This document shows positions 21,295 through 29,676 of a stretch of DNA of 64,000 nt, piece after piece. The first letter of the stretch is position 1. Each line of letters opens with the position of its first letter. Location: positions 51,027 through 115,026 of the forward strand of contig CAVSBE010000004.1 in NCBI GenBank assembly GCA_963726135.1, in the 5' to 3' direction. The DNA is from Bog-473 sp963726135 (GTDB taxonomy: Bacteria > Actinomycetota > Acidimicrobiia > Acidimicrobiales > RAAP-2). The position numbers and the translations under genes were made by a program. The notes below the pieces were generated by a model that had not been told where the DNA came from, ran no database searches, and was given only the letters and a program-made list of their open reading frames with translations.

Positions 21295-22665
21295 CTACCT
21301 GGGTGCCTGCGGCTCGATTTGCCCGAGGGCGGCCTCCACCACGCCGGCGAGCTGTGCCGCGACCGCGTTGGCCTGCGCCTCGTCGCGCGCCTCGACCATC
21401 ACACGCACCACAGGCTCGGTGCCGCTGGGTCGCAGCAGGACCCGGCCCTCGTGGCCGAGCTCGGCCTCGGCCTTCACCACCGCCTCCCACACCTCGGCGC
21501 AGTCGGCCAGGCGGTCGGGCTGGGGGATGGGCACGTTGACGAGGCGCTGGGGCACGCGCTCGACCAGGCCGCCGGTGAGGTCGGCCAGGGACCGGTCGGC
21601 CCGCAGCATGAGGTCGGCCAGGGCGATACCGGTCAGGATGCCGTCACCGGTGGTCGAGAGCGAGCGGAAGATGATGTGGCCCGACTGCTCGCCCCCGAGG
21701 CTCAGCCCGTCGGCGTCGAGGGCGGCCAGGACGTGTCGGTCGCCCACGTCGGTCTCCCGCACGACGATGCCACGCTGCTCCATGGCCAGGCGGAAGCCGA
21801 GGTTGGTCATGACGGTCACGGCCACGGTGTTGGCGGCCAGGCGCCCGCGCTCGGCCAGATCGAGGGCGAAGAGCGCGAGCAGGGAGTCCCCGTCGACGAT
21901 GGCGCCGGTGTGGTCGACCGCGATGACCCGGTCCGCGTCGCCGTCGAACGCGAGGCCCAGGTCGGCCTCGCGTTCCCTCACCGCCAGCGACAGCTCGCTG
22001 GGGTCGGTCGAGCCGCACTTCTCGTTGATGTTGACCCCATCGGGCGTGTGGTGCAGCACGGCGACGCCGGCGCCGAGCTCCTCCAGCACGAGCGGCGCGA
22101 TCTCGCTGGCCGCGCCGTGTGCGCAGTCGATGACGACGCTCATTCCCGAGAGCCGGCGGCCTTCCGTCGTGGCGATCAGGTGCTCCACGTAGAGCGCCGC
22201 TGCGTCGGGCTCCGTCGTGATCTGCCCCACCCCGTAGCCGGTCGGCCGCCGGGGCGAGCGGTCCGGGTCCGCCAGGATGGAGTCGAGCTCGCGCTCTATC
22301 TCGCCCTCCACGTCGGGTGGCAGCTTCGTCCCCCGCAGGCTGAACAGCTTGATGCCGTTGTCGCCGAACGGGTTGTGCGAGGCCGAGATGACGGCGCCCG
22401 GCACCTTGCGTGCCTCGGCCACGGCGGCGACGCCCGGGGTGGGCAGCACGCCGAGATCCACGACGTCGGCGCCCTCCGTGGCCAGGCCGGCCGAGAAGGC
22501 GGCCTGGAGGAGCGGCCCCGAGCGCCGGGTGTCGCGGCCGACCACGAAGGTCGGAGCGGGCAGGACGCGGGCGGCGGCACGGCCGAGGGCCAGCGCCAGC
22601 TCGGCGGTGAGCTCCTCGTTCGCGACGCCGCGCACGCCATCGGTGCCGAAGCGGGCCGGCGCCAT
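21295..22665 (-). CDS. glmM: Phosphoglucosamine mutase
   Basis: GlmM converts glucosamine-6-phosphate to glucosamine-1-phosphate, the step after GlmS. The phosphoserine loop is VISASHNPFGDNGIK, the metal loop AFDGDADRV, the sugar loop GGEQSGH and the phosphate site RPSGTEPVVRV. The product has 456 residues, normal for the family. Its start is chosen at MAPARFGTDGVRG, where family homology begins. It follows rpsI after 14 bp. Confidence 0.97.
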   Translation of the reverse strand: MAPARFGTDGVRGVANEELTAELALALGRAAARVLPAPTFVVGRDTRRSGPLLQAAFSAGLATEGADVVDLGVLPTPGVAAVAEARKVPGAVISASHNPFGDNGIKLFSLRGTKLPPDVEGEIERELDSILADPDRSPRRPTGYGVGQITTEPDAAALYVEHLIATTEGRRLSGMSVVIDCAHGAASEIAPLVLEELGAGVAVLHHTPDGVNINEKCGSTDPSELSLAVREREADLGLAFDGDADRVIAVDHTGAIVDGDSLLALFALDLAERGRLAANTVAVTVMTNLGFRLAMEQRGIVVRETDVGDRHVLAALDADGLSLGGEQSGHIIFRSLSTTGDGILTGIALADLMLRADRSLADLTGGLVERVPQRLVNVPIPQPDRLADCAEVWEAVVKAEAELGHEGRVLLRPSGTEPVVRVMVEARDEAQANAVAAQLAGVVEAALGQIEPQAPR

Positions 22666-22679
22666 ACGCGTTGTCGTGC

Positions 22680-23072
22680 TTACCGCTTGGAGTACTGCGG
22701 CGCCTTGCGGGCCTTCTTCAGCCCGTACTTCTTCGACTCCTTCTCCCGGGCATCGCGGGTGAGAAGTCCGGACCGCTTGAGTGCAGCGCGCAGCTCGGGG
22801 TCGACATCGCACAGGCTGCGGGCGATGCCGAGGCGCATGGCACCGGCCTGCCCAGAGACCCCGCCGCCGTCGATCGTCGCCTCAATGTCGTAGGACTCCG
22901 CGGTGTTGGTGACCCGGAGCGGCTCGGTCACCAGCATGCGGTGCGTCGCCGACGTGAAGTACTTCTCGAAGGGGAGCTTGTTGATCGTGATGGCGCCCTG
23001 GCCGGGGCGGAAGCGGACGCGTGCGACGGCCTGCTTGCGGCGTCCGGTGGTCTGGCTCAGTGGTGTGGGCAT
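22680..23072 (-). CDS. rpsI: 30S ribosomal protein S9
   Basis: S9 has 130 residues, with TTGRRKQAVARVRF near the start, GGVSGQAGAMRLGIAR in the middle and the basic tail KKARKAPQYSKR that reaches the P-site tRNA. The usual rplM-rpsI pair is intact with a 39 bp gap. Confidence 0.98.
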   Translation of the reverse strand: MPTPLSQTTGRRKQAVARVRFRPGQGAITINKLPFEKYFTSATHRMLVTEPLRVTNTAESYDIEATIDGGGVSGQAGAMRLGIARSLCDVDPELRAALKRSGLLTRDAREKESKKYGLKKARKAPQYSKR

Positions 23073-23111
23073 TGCGGGCGTGGTGTCCTTCCTGGTGCGC
23101 GGTGCGCGTGG

Positions 23112-23579
23112 TCAGCCGGCGCGGCGGGCCGCTGGGAGGTCGAGCGGCTCGGGCTTCTGGGCGGCGTGGGGGTGGTTGGGGCCGGCGTAGACCTGGAGCT
23201 TGGAGAGCATCTGGCGGCCGAGGGTGTTCTTGGGCAGCATGCCGCGCACGGAGCGGCGGATCAGCTCTGCGGGCCGCTCCTCGAGCAGCTCGGCGTAGCT
23301 GGTGGAGCGCAGGCCGCCTGGATAGCCGCTGTGGCGGTAGGCCATCTTCGCGTCGGCCTTGCCCGAGGTGAGGACGACCTTGTCCGCGTTGATCACGATC
23401 ACGTGGTCGCCGGTGTCGACGTGGGGTGCGAAGTAGGGGCGGTGCTTGCCGCGCAGGATGGCCGCCACCGAGGAGGCCAGGCGCCCGAGGACGAGGCCGT
23501 CGGCGTCGACGACGTACCACGCCCGGTTGATTTCGGTGACCTTCGGTGAAAATGTGCGCACAAGACCGATCTTTCGCAT
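23112..23579 (-). CDS. rplM: 50S ribosomal protein L13
   Basis: L13 is an early 50S assembly protein of 155 residues. It contains WYVVDADGLVLGRLAS, VINADKVVLTSGK, KMAYRHSGYPGGLRS and ELIRRSVRGMLPKNTLGRQ, all typical. It is the first gene of an operon that continues through rpsI and glmM to rimI, with a good promoter upstream. Confidence 0.98.
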   Translation of the reverse strand: MRKIGLVRTFSPKVTEINRAWYVVDADGLVLGRLASSVAAILRGKHRPYFAPHVDTGDHVIVINADKVVLTSGKADAKMAYRHSGYPGGLRSTSYAELLEERPAELIRRSVRGMLPKNTLGRQMLSKLQVYAGPNHPHAAQKPEPLDLPAARRAG

Positions 23580-23665
23580 CCGCGTGGTGAGGCGAGCCGT
23601 TTTCCCCGAGCATTGGTCCCGGAGCCGGGCTCAGGGCTCACGGGGATCCCGCGAGCCGACGTACC

Positions 23666-23694
23666 AGGATAGAGCCCCTGGAAAGGGGGGGCAA
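23666..23694 (-). promoter_or_regulatory. Sigma-70-type promoter of the rplM operon
   Basis: On the minus strand TTGCCC (23694-23689), a 17 bp spacer and TATCCT (23671-23666) lie about 87 bp upstream of rplM. It is the best vegetative promoter match in the truA-rplM gap. Confidence 0.5.
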
Positions 23695-23811
23695 GCCGCC
23701 GCCACGGTCCCGGCTCCGCCCTGACCGCCCACCCCCTGGGCTACCTCCGTGAACTCTAAACATTCCGGTGGAGAGTTCTGGGAGCCGGCCGCCCCACCCC
23801 GCCAGACCTGT

Positions 23812-24702
23812 TCAGGCGGCCGGACCCTCTCCAGACCCGGCCGCGCCAGCGGTGCCGGCCGCGCCGGCGGTGCCGGCCGCGCCCGGCCCGTAGGCCACGG
23901 AGACCAGGCACAGGCCCCGCGCCGGGGCCGGCACGGGACCGCTCTCCCGCTTGGCCGCCCGCAGGCGCTCCATCAGGCCGGCGGCGTTCTGGCGCCCCCG
24001 GCCCACCTCGACCAGGCTGGCCACCAGGGAGCGGACCATTTGGTGGCAGAAGGAGCCCGCGGCGATCTCGAACCGCAGCAGGCGGCCCGCCCCGCCGGCG
24101 CGGGCGTCGGTCGCCTCGGGGCCCTCGTCGACGCTCCAGCGGGCCATGGTGACCCGGCGGACGATCGGCTCCGAGGCGTCGGTCCCCACTGGCCGCCGGC
24201 AAAAAGAGCGGAAGTCGTGGCTGCCGAGCAGCACGTCGGTGGCGGTGCGCATGGAGCGCAGATCGAGGGGGTCGCGTACGTGCCAGGCGACGGGGGCCAG
24301 CAGCGGGTCGGGGCCCGGGGCGTTCCAGACCAGGTAGCGGTAGGTGCGCCCGGTCGCGGAGCGGCGGGCGTCGAAGTCGGGTCCGACCTCCTCGGCGCGG
24401 TGCACGACCACCGAGGGCGCGAGCTGGCGGTTCAGGGCGCGGGCCAGCCCGGGCCCGTCGTAGGGGATTGCCGGCAGGTCCACATGGACGACCTGGCCGC
24501 GGGCATGCACGCCGGCGTCGGTGCGCCCGGCGCAGGTGAGCAGCGGCGGCTCGCTCATGCGGGCCGTGCGTTCGAGAGCCTGGCGCAACGCGCCGGCCAC
24601 CGTCGGGACCTCGGGTTGGATGGCAAAGCCCCTGAAGGCCGCCCCGTCGTAGGCGATCAAGAGCCTCCAGCGCTGCGCCGCAACGCCGGCGCCCTGCTCC
24701 AC
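23812..24702 (-). CDS. truA: tRNA pseudouridine(38-40) synthase TruA
   Basis: TruA isomerises uridines 38-40 in tRNA anticodon stems. The catalytic aspartate lies in CAGRTDAGVHARGQVVH, and the fold markers RTYRYLVWN, GSHDFRSFC and GSFCHQMVRSLV are present. The product has 296 residues, longer than the usual 245-270 because of a Gly/Ala-rich C-terminal tail encoded by an 18 bp repeat. It follows rplQ after 2 bp, ending the alpha operon as in many actinobacteria. Confidence 0.95.
   Translation of the reverse strand: MEQGAGVAAQRWRLLIAYDGAAFRGFAIQPEVPTVAGALRQALERTARMSEPPLLTCAGRTDAGVHARGQVVHVDLPAIPYDGPGLARALNRQLAPSVVVHRAEEVGPDFDARRSATGRTYRYLVWNAPGPDPLLAPVAWHVRDPLDLRSMRTATDVLLGSHDFRSFCRRPVGTDASEPIVRRVTMARWSVDEGPEATDARAGGAGRLLRFEIAAGSFCHQMVRSLVASLVEVGRGRQNAAGLMERLRAAKRESGPVPAPARGLCLVSVAYGPGAAGTAGAAGTAGAAGSGEGPAA
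23851..23886. repeat. 18 bp tandem repeat encoding the TruA tail
   Basis: Two copies of GGTGCCGGCCGCGCCGGC, the second with one change, and a degenerate third on the left encode the repeating GTAGAA tail of TruA. The repeat keeps the frame, so length variation would be tolerated. Confidence 0.7.
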
Positions 24703-24704
24703 CC

Positions 24705-25058
24705 CTAGACGAACTCGATGCGCGCCATCGGCGCGTTGTCACCCGGGCGCGGGCCCAACTTGAGGATGCGGGTGTAGCCGCCCGGCCGGTCAACGTAGCG
24801 TGGCCCGATCTCCTCGAAGAGCTTGTGGGCCATGTCCTTGTCCCGGATGAGGGCGACGACGTTGCGGTGGTTGGAAATGCCGCCCTTGCAGGCCGCGGTG
24901 ACGCACTTCTCGGCCACCGGGCGCAGAGCCTTCGCCTTGGCCTCGGTGGTCACGATGGACTCAGCCGCGATGAGCGACGCGACCAGGTTTCCCATCATGG
25001 CCTTCTGGTGTGCCGCCGAGCCGCCGAACCGGCGGCCGCGTCTGGGGGTTGCCTGCAT
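24705..25058 (-). CDS. rplQ: 50S ribosomal protein L17
   Basis: L17 has 117 residues and reads RRFGGSAAHQKAMMGNLVA near the N-terminus with ESIVTTEAKAKALRPVAEK following, the core of the family. It lies 6 bp downstream of rpoA and 2 bp before truA, in the standard alpha operon order. Confidence 0.98.
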   Translation of the reverse strand: MQATPRRGRRFGGSAAHQKAMMGNLVASLIAAESIVTTEAKAKALRPVAEKCVTAACKGGISNHRNVVALIRDKDMAHKLFEEIGPRYVDRPGGYTRILKLGPRPGDNAPMARIEFV

Positions 25059-25064
25059 GACGGG

Positions 25065-26003
25065 TCAGTCCCTCGTGCGGAGCGACAGCCCGCGCTCGTC
25101 CAGGCGCTGGACGACCTCGTCGGCCGACTTCTGCCCGAAGTTCGTGATGGCGAGGAGGTCCTCCATGGTGCGCTCGACGAGCTCGCCGATCGTGTTGATC
25201 TGCGCCCGCTTCAAGCAGTTGCGCGGACGCTCGGAGAGGTCGAGCTCCTCGATGCGAAGGTCGAGGTCGGGCGAGCCGCTGCTGGTGGTGCCGGTGTCGC
25301 CCAGCTCGAGGCCCTGCGGGGCATCCTCGAGGTCGGCTACGAGCGACACGAGGTTGCGCAGTGTGTCGCCGGCCGAGGCAAGCGCCTCACGGGGCGAGAT
25401 GGTGCCGTCCGTCTCGATGTCGAGGACGAGGCGGTCGTAGTTGGTCGACTGCTCCACCCGCACCGGCTCGATGTCGAAGGTGACGCGGTGCACCGGCGAG
25501 AAGATCGAGTCGATCGGGATGACCCCGATGGTCGAGGACTTCTTGTTCTTGTCCGCCGAGGCGTAGCCGCGGCCGCGCTCCACCGTGACGTCGACGGCCA
25601 AGCGGCCCTTGGCGTTGATGGAGGCGATGTGCAGGTCGGGGTTGAGGATCTCGACGTCGGCCGGCAGCTGCAGGTCCGCCGCCGTGGCGTCGGCCGGGCC
25701 GCGGACGTCGAGGCGCAGGGTCACCGCCTCGTCGGAGTGCACCCGGACCAGCAGGTCCTTGAGGTTCAAGATGATGTCGGTGACGTCCTCTTTGACCCCG
25801 GGCAGCGTCGTGAACTCGTGCAACGCCTCGTCGAAGCGGAGCTGGGTCACGGCGCCGCCGGGGATGGACGAGAGCAGCGTGCGCCGGAGCGAGTTGCCGA
25901 GCGTGGTGCCGAAGCCCGGGTCGAGCGGGCCGATGGCGAAGCGCTGGCGGTTGTTCTGCTCCTCGTCGATGACTTCGACGGTCGGCCTCTGGATGATCAG
26001 CAT
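25065..26003 (-). CDS. rpoA: DNA-directed RNA polymerase subunit alpha
   Basis: The alpha subunit nucleates RNA polymerase assembly and contacts UP elements. The N-terminal domain shows PLDPGFGTTLGNSLRRTLLS and EFTTLPGVKEDVTDIILN. The C-terminal domain holds LDLSERPRNCLKRAQINTIG, the DNA- and activator-binding helix region, and ends NFGQKSADEVVQRLDERGL. At 312 residues it is complete. It lies 45 bp after rpsD. Confidence 0.98.
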   Translation of the reverse strand: MLIIQRPTVEVIDEEQNNRQRFAIGPLDPGFGTTLGNSLRRTLLSSIPGGAVTQLRFDEALHEFTTLPGVKEDVTDIILNLKDLLVRVHSDEAVTLRLDVRGPADATAADLQLPADVEILNPDLHIASINAKGRLAVDVTVERGRGYASADKNKKSSTIGVIPIDSIFSPVHRVTFDIEPVRVEQSTNYDRLVLDIETDGTISPREALASAGDTLRNLVSLVADLEDAPQGLELGDTGTTSSGSPDLDLRIEELDLSERPRNCLKRAQINTIGELVERTMEDLLAITNFGQKSADEVVQRLDERGLSLRTRD

Positions 26004-26048
26004 GGTGGGTACTCCTGTTGCGGTGGGGGTCGGGCGAACGGATGCGGG

Positions 26049-26696
26049 CTACTTCGAGTACAGCTCGACGATGAGCTGCTCCTGAATGGGCTCGTCGATG
26101 TGCTCGCGCAGTGGCGGGTTGAGGACGGACACCGAGAAGCCGGAATCGCCGGTCTCGAGCCACGCCGGCGTCTGGCGCTCCAGGGTGTCCATGTTGCGGC
26201 GGACCAGGAAGTTCCCACGGGTCGATTCGCGCAGCACGACCTTGTCGCCCTTGCGTACCCGGTAGCTGGGGATCGTGACCCGCTTGCCGTTGACCGTCAC
26301 GTGCCCGTGGCGCACGAACTGGCGGGCCTGGCGGCGGCTGGCGCCCCAGCCGGCACGGAAGACCACGTTGTCGAGGCGGAGCTCGAGGTTGCGCAGCAGG
26401 TTCTCACCGGTGATGCCGCCCTGATGGGTGGCCTCCTCGTACATGTTGCGGAATTGCTTCTCCAAGATCCCGTAGATCCGGCGGGCCTTCTGCTTCTCGC
26501 GCAACTGGGACAGGTACTCCGAACCCTGGCGCATGCGGTCGCGGCCGTGCTCGCCGGGCGGGTAGGCGCGGCTGTGGCGGTCGGTGACCGCCTCGGAGAC
26601 CGGGCACTTGAGCGAGTAACAGCGCTCGCCTTTCAAGAACAGCTTGGTCCGCTCGCGCCGGCACAGGCGGCAGACGGGACCGGTGTATCGAGCCAT
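26049..26696 (-). CDS. rpsD: 30S ribosomal protein S4 (zinc-binding form)
   Basis: S4 is a primary 16S-binding protein. Cys9, Cys12, Cys26 and Cys31 form the zinc-binding motif of the C+ type. The S4 RNA-binding domain reads LELRLDNVVFRAGWGASRRQARQ (residues about 94-116), followed by GHVTVNGKRVTIPSY. The 215-residue length is normal. The ATG is placed where homology starts at MARYTGPVCRLCRRE. Confidence 0.98.
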   Translation of the reverse strand: MARYTGPVCRLCRRERTKLFLKGERCYSLKCPVSEAVTDRHSRAYPPGEHGRDRMRQGSEYLSQLREKQKARRIYGILEKQFRNMYEEATHQGGITGENLLRNLELRLDNVVFRAGWGASRRQARQFVRHGHVTVNGKRVTIPSYRVRKGDKVVLRESTRGNFLVRRNMDTLERQTPAWLETGDSGFSVSVLNPPLREHIDEPIQEQLIVELYSK

Positions 26697-26722
26697 GGGT
26701 GTGGTTCCTCTTCCTCTTCGGC

Positions 26723-27124
26723 CTAGACCCGGCGCCGCTTCTTGGGGCGGCAGCCGTTGTGGGGGATCGGGGTGACGTCCTTGATGCCGACCACTTCGAT
26801 CCCGACCGCGGCCAGTGACCGGATGGCGGTCTCGCGCCCGGAACCGGGTCCGCGCACGAGGACGTCGACCTTGCGCACGCCGTGCTCCATGGCCCGCTTG
26901 GCACACGCCTCGGCGGCCAGCTGGGCCGCGAACGGGGTCGACTTGCGCGAGCCCTTGAAGCCGACATTGCCGGCCGAGGCCCAGGCGAGCACGTTGCCCT
27001 CGGGATCGGCGATGGAGACGATCGTGTTGTTGAACGAGCTCTTGATGTGGGCGACGCCGTAGGAGACGTTCTTGCGCTCCTTGCGGCGAGGCCGCCGGGC
27101 ACCGGGCTTTGTGGGCTTGGCCAC
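26723..27124 (-). CDS. rpsK: 30S ribosomal protein S11
   Basis: S11 forms the platform of the 30S subunit. The 133-residue product carries HIKSSFNNTIVSIADPEGN, ASAGNVGFKGSRKSTPFAAQ, the RGPGSGRETAIRSL motif and the C-terminal PIPHNGCRPKKRRRV. It starts with GTG, sharing one base with the rpsM stop codon. Confidence 0.98.
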   Translation of the reverse strand: MAKPTKPGARRPRRKERKNVSYGVAHIKSSFNNTIVSIADPEGNVLAWASAGNVGFKGSRKSTPFAAQLAAEACAKRAMEHGVRKVDVLVRGPGSGRETAIRSLAAVGIEVVGIKDVTPIPHNGCRPKKRRRV

Positions 27125-27501
27125 TACTTCTTCACCTTTTTCTTCCCGGCCACGGTCTTCTTCGGGCCCTTGCGGGTGCGGGCGTTCGTGTGGGTGCGCT
27201 GGCCGTGGACCGGGAGGCCCTTGCGGTGGCGCACACCCTGGTAGCAGTTGATCTCCATCTTGCGCTTGATGTCCTGGGAGACGTCACGGCGCAGGTCACC
27301 CTCGACCCGGAAATTCGTGTCGATGAAGGTGCGGAGCCTGGCGACCTCCTCGTCGGTCAGGTCGCGGACGCGGGTGGAGGGGTTGACGTCGACCGCCTCG
27401 CAGATCTGCTGCGAGATCGTCGGGCCGATGCCGTAGATGTAGGTGAGGGAGATCTCGAGCCGCTTCTCGCGCGGGATGTCCACTCCGGAAATTCGGGCCA
27501 T
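27124..27501 (-). CDS. rpsM: 30S ribosomal protein S13
   Basis: S13 contacts the P-site tRNA and L5. The 125-residue product starts MARISGVDIPREKRLEISL, has the helix-hairpin-helix YIYGIGPTISQQIC and the typical GQRTHTNARTRKGPKK tail. The ATG is placed at this homology start, 14 bp after the rpmJ stop. Confidence 0.98.
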   Translation of the reverse strand: MARISGVDIPREKRLEISLTYIYGIGPTISQQICEAVDVNPSTRVRDLTDEEVARLRTFIDTNFRVEGDLRRDVSQDIKRKMEINCYQGVRHRKGLPVHGQRTHTNARTRKGPKKTVAGKKKVKK

Positions 27502-27515
27502 GCGTCGTCCTCTCC

Positions 27516-27629
27516 TTAGCCCTGCCGCTGCTTGTGGCGCGGGTTGTCGCAGATCACCCGGACCACGCCGCGGCGCCGGATCACCTTGCACTTCTCACAG
27601 ATCGGCTTCACGCTCGGCCGAACCTTCAC
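27516..27629 (-). CDS. rpmJ: 50S ribosomal protein L36
   Basis: This 37-residue gene is too short for most gene callers. It starts with GTG and encodes MKVRPSVKPICEKCKVIRRR followed by GVVRVICDNPRHKQRQG. Cys11, Cys14, Cys27 and His32 form the zinc ribbon, so this is the zinc-binding primary form and not the zinc-independent paralogue. It lies between infA (13 bp) and rpsM (14 bp), its standard place. Confidence 0.97.
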   Translation of the reverse strand: MKVRPSVKPICEKCKVIRRRGVVRVICDNPRHKQRQG

Positions 27630-27642
27630 TTCACTCCCCGTC

Positions 27643-27867
27643 CTACTTGTACCGATAGGTGATGCGACCCCGGTTGAGGTCGTACGGAGTGATCTCCACC
27701 TGCACCTTGTCCCCCGGGAGGATGCGGATGCGGTGCATCCTCATCTTCCCCGAGCTGTGCGCCAACACCTTGTGTCCGTTCTCCAACTCGACGCGGAACA
27801 TGGCATTGGGCAGTGGCTCGACCACCGTGCCTTCGAGCACGATGGCGTCTTCCTTGGGCTTGGGCAG
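27643..27867 (-). CDS. infA: Translation initiation factor IF-1
   Basis: IF-1 is an OB-fold protein that occupies the ribosomal A site during initiation. The product contains IVLEGTVVEPLPNAMFRVE, NGHKVLAHSSGKMRMHRIRI and PYDLNRGRITYRYK. The start is unusual: aligning to actinobacterial IF-1 requires initiation at a CTG codon, read as M-PKPKEDAIVLEG, which has AGGAG 8 nt upstream. A GTG at 27912 would add 15 non-homologous residues and lacks a ribosome binding site. With the CTG start the protein has 74 residues, the normal size. Confidence 0.95.
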   Translation of the reverse strand: MPKPKEDAIVLEGTVVEPLPNAMFRVELENGHKVLAHSSGKMRMHRIRILPGDKVQVEITPYDLNRGRITYRYK

Positions 27868-28000
27868 GTGACTCTCTCCTCTGATTCGTTCTGGTGCTCG
27901 TCCGGGCGGCACCAGGCGACGCGTCGGCCGGAGGATGCAGATCGGACGTAGCGGCCGGGCAGCTCATCCCCGGGGGGATCAGGCCCAGAGCCAGCGAAAG

Positions 28001-28028
28001 AGTTTACCGCATCCGGAGAGAAAATCCA
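28001..28028 (-). promoter_or_regulatory. Weak candidate promoter in the 0.37 kb map-infA gap
   Basis: The stretch between infA and map (27868-28234) contains no gene that I can support. On the minus strand TGGATT, a 16 bp spacer and TAAACT resemble a weak promoter about 130 nt upstream of infA. The 10-mer CGGTAAACTC around its -10 also occurs in the hbd promoter. A GC-poor stem AATCCA...TGGATT followed by TTCTC overlaps the -35. Nothing else stands out in this gap. Confidence 0.3.
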
Positions 28029-28234
28029 CCCGGCGAATGGATTCTGCCTGGTCGAGGCGACAGCCCCTTCCCGAGCCCGCCCGTCGCGGCCCGCCCCGGC
28101 TGGACCCGATCCTACCGGTCGGAAGAGCGAGGGGTTCCGGGGCGGCGGCGGAGGCGCTGACCTGGGCCCGGAGCAGCGAAACTGGCTCCCACCGTGATGA
28201 TGCCCCGACCCCCCGAGCTCCGCCAGGCCGGCAA

Positions 28235-28975
28235 CTACGCAATGGTGAAGACCTCGGGGCCGTCGGGGGTGACGGCGATCGTGTGCTCGAAGTGGGCCGA
28301 CAGGCTCCCGTCGGCGGTGACCACGCTCCACTGGTCGTCGAGCAGGAGGGTCTCGGGCGACCCCGCGTTGACCATGGGCTCGACGGCGAAGACGTTGCCC
28401 GTCTTGAGGGTCGGGCCCCTCGTGCCGGGCCAGTAATTGGGGACCTGGGGCTGCTCGTGCATGGCCGTCCCGATGGCGTGGCCCACGTACTCGCGCACGA
28501 CGGTGAAGCCGGCGCCCTCGGCGACCTGTTGGACGGCCCGGCCGATCTCGTTCAGGGCATTGCCCTTGGTCATCTGCTCAATGCCGGCCCACAGGCTGCG
28601 CTCGGTGACGTCGAGCAGCTTCTGCGCCTCCTTGGAGACGGTGCCGATGGGCATGGTGAAGGCCGCGTCGCCGTGGTAGCCCTCGATGATGGCGCCACAG
28701 TCGATGGAGAGGATGTCCCCCTCTTCGAGCACGTAAGGGCCCGGGATGCCGTGCACGATCATGGAGTTCGGGGAGGTGCAGATCACGGCCGGGAAGCCGT
28801 GGTACCCGAGGAAGTTGGAGGTGGCGCCACGGCGGTCGAGGACCTCGCGGGCCACCTTGTCGAGCTCCAAGGTCGTGACACCGGGCTTGGCGCTGGCGCG
28901 GGTCGCCTCGTGCATCTCGGCCACGACCTTGCCGGCGCGGCGCATCTTGGCCAGCTCCTCTGCGTTGCGCCTCAT
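28235..28975 (-). CDS. map: Methionine aminopeptidase, type I
   Basis: This enzyme removes the initiator methionine from nascent proteins. The dimetal ligands are seen as Asp in SIDCGAIIEGYHGDAAF (two aspartates), His in GHAIGTAMHE, Glu in AVEPMVN and Glu in SAHFEHTIAV. The 246 residues fit the short type I form without an SH3-binding extension. Its ATG overlaps the adk stop by 4 bp (ATGA), in the standard secY-adk-map order. Confidence 0.97.
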   Translation of the reverse strand: MRRNAEELAKMRRAGKVVAEMHEATRASAKPGVTTLELDKVAREVLDRRGATSNFLGYHGFPAVICTSPNSMIVHGIPGPYVLEEGDILSIDCGAIIEGYHGDAAFTMPIGTVSKEAQKLLDVTERSLWAGIEQMTKGNALNEIGRAVQQVAEGAGFTVVREYVGHAIGTAMHEQPQVPNYWPGTRGPTLKTGNVFAVEPMVNAGSPETLLLDDQWSVVTADGSLSAHFEHTIAVTPDGPEVFTIA

Positions 28976-29670
28976 GGAAAGGCACCCCCCTCTTCCATCC
29001 CCTTCTTCTGCTGCTGGCGCAGGGCGTCGATGGCACCGACGACCCGGCGCGTCACGGCGTCGGGCGCGCCCGTGCCATTGATCTCGGCCAACAGGTTGCG
29101 TTCCTTGTACCAGTTGAGCAACGGGGCCGTCTCCTCCTCGTAGAGGTTGAGCCTCCGCTCAATGGCCTCCTCGGTGTCGTCCTCGCGCTGCACCACCTCG
29201 CCGCCGCAGACGTCGCAGGTCCAGTTCACGAGCGGCGGCGCCGCCGTCGAGTAGTTGGCGCCGCAGTCCACGCAGACCCGGCGCGACGCCAGGCGTTTCA
29301 TGACCAGGTTGGTGGGGACCTGCAGATCGATGACCAGGTCGAGGCCGAACCGATCCACGATCTTCTCGAGGACCTCGGCCTGGGCCGTGGTGCGCGGGCA
29401 ACCGTCGAGCACGAAGCCGCGACCCGTGGTGTCGCGCTCGGACAGCCGGCCGCCCACCATCTCCATGACGAGGTCGTCGGGTATGAGCTCGCCCCTCTCC
29501 ATCAGCGCCTGCGCGCGCTGGCCGATCGGCGAGCGGGACTTCACCTCGCTGCGCAGCATGTCCCCCGTCGAGACATGCGGCACGACATAGTGATGCGACA
29601 GACGCACACATTGCGTCCCCTTGCCGGCCCCCTGCTTGCCGAGGACCACGAGCCTGACCCCGGGAATCAC
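28972..29670 (-). CDS. adk: Adenylate kinase (long form with zinc-binding LID)
   Basis: Adk interconverts ATP + AMP and 2 ADP. The P-loop is GKQGAGKGTQ, the AMP-binding region HVSTGDMLRSEV and GFVLDGCPRT. The LID has CVDCG and CDVCGG, a CxxC pair twice that would bind zinc, as in Gram-positive enzymes. The 232-residue length is slightly above average because of a C-terminal Gln/Lys/Gly tail. It follows secY after 6 bp. Confidence 0.97.
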   Translation of the reverse strand: MIPGVRLVVLGKQGAGKGTQCVRLSHHYVVPHVSTGDMLRSEVKSRSPIGQRAQALMERGELIPDDLVMEMVGGRLSERDTTGRGFVLDGCPRTTAQAEVLEKIVDRFGLDLVIDLQVPTNLVMKRLASRRVCVDCGANYSTAAPPLVNWTCDVCGGEVVQREDDTEEAIERRLNLYEEETAPLLNWYKERNLLAEINGTGAPDAVTRRVVGAIDALRQQQKKGMEEGGAFP

Positions 29671-29676
29671 CGGCGC

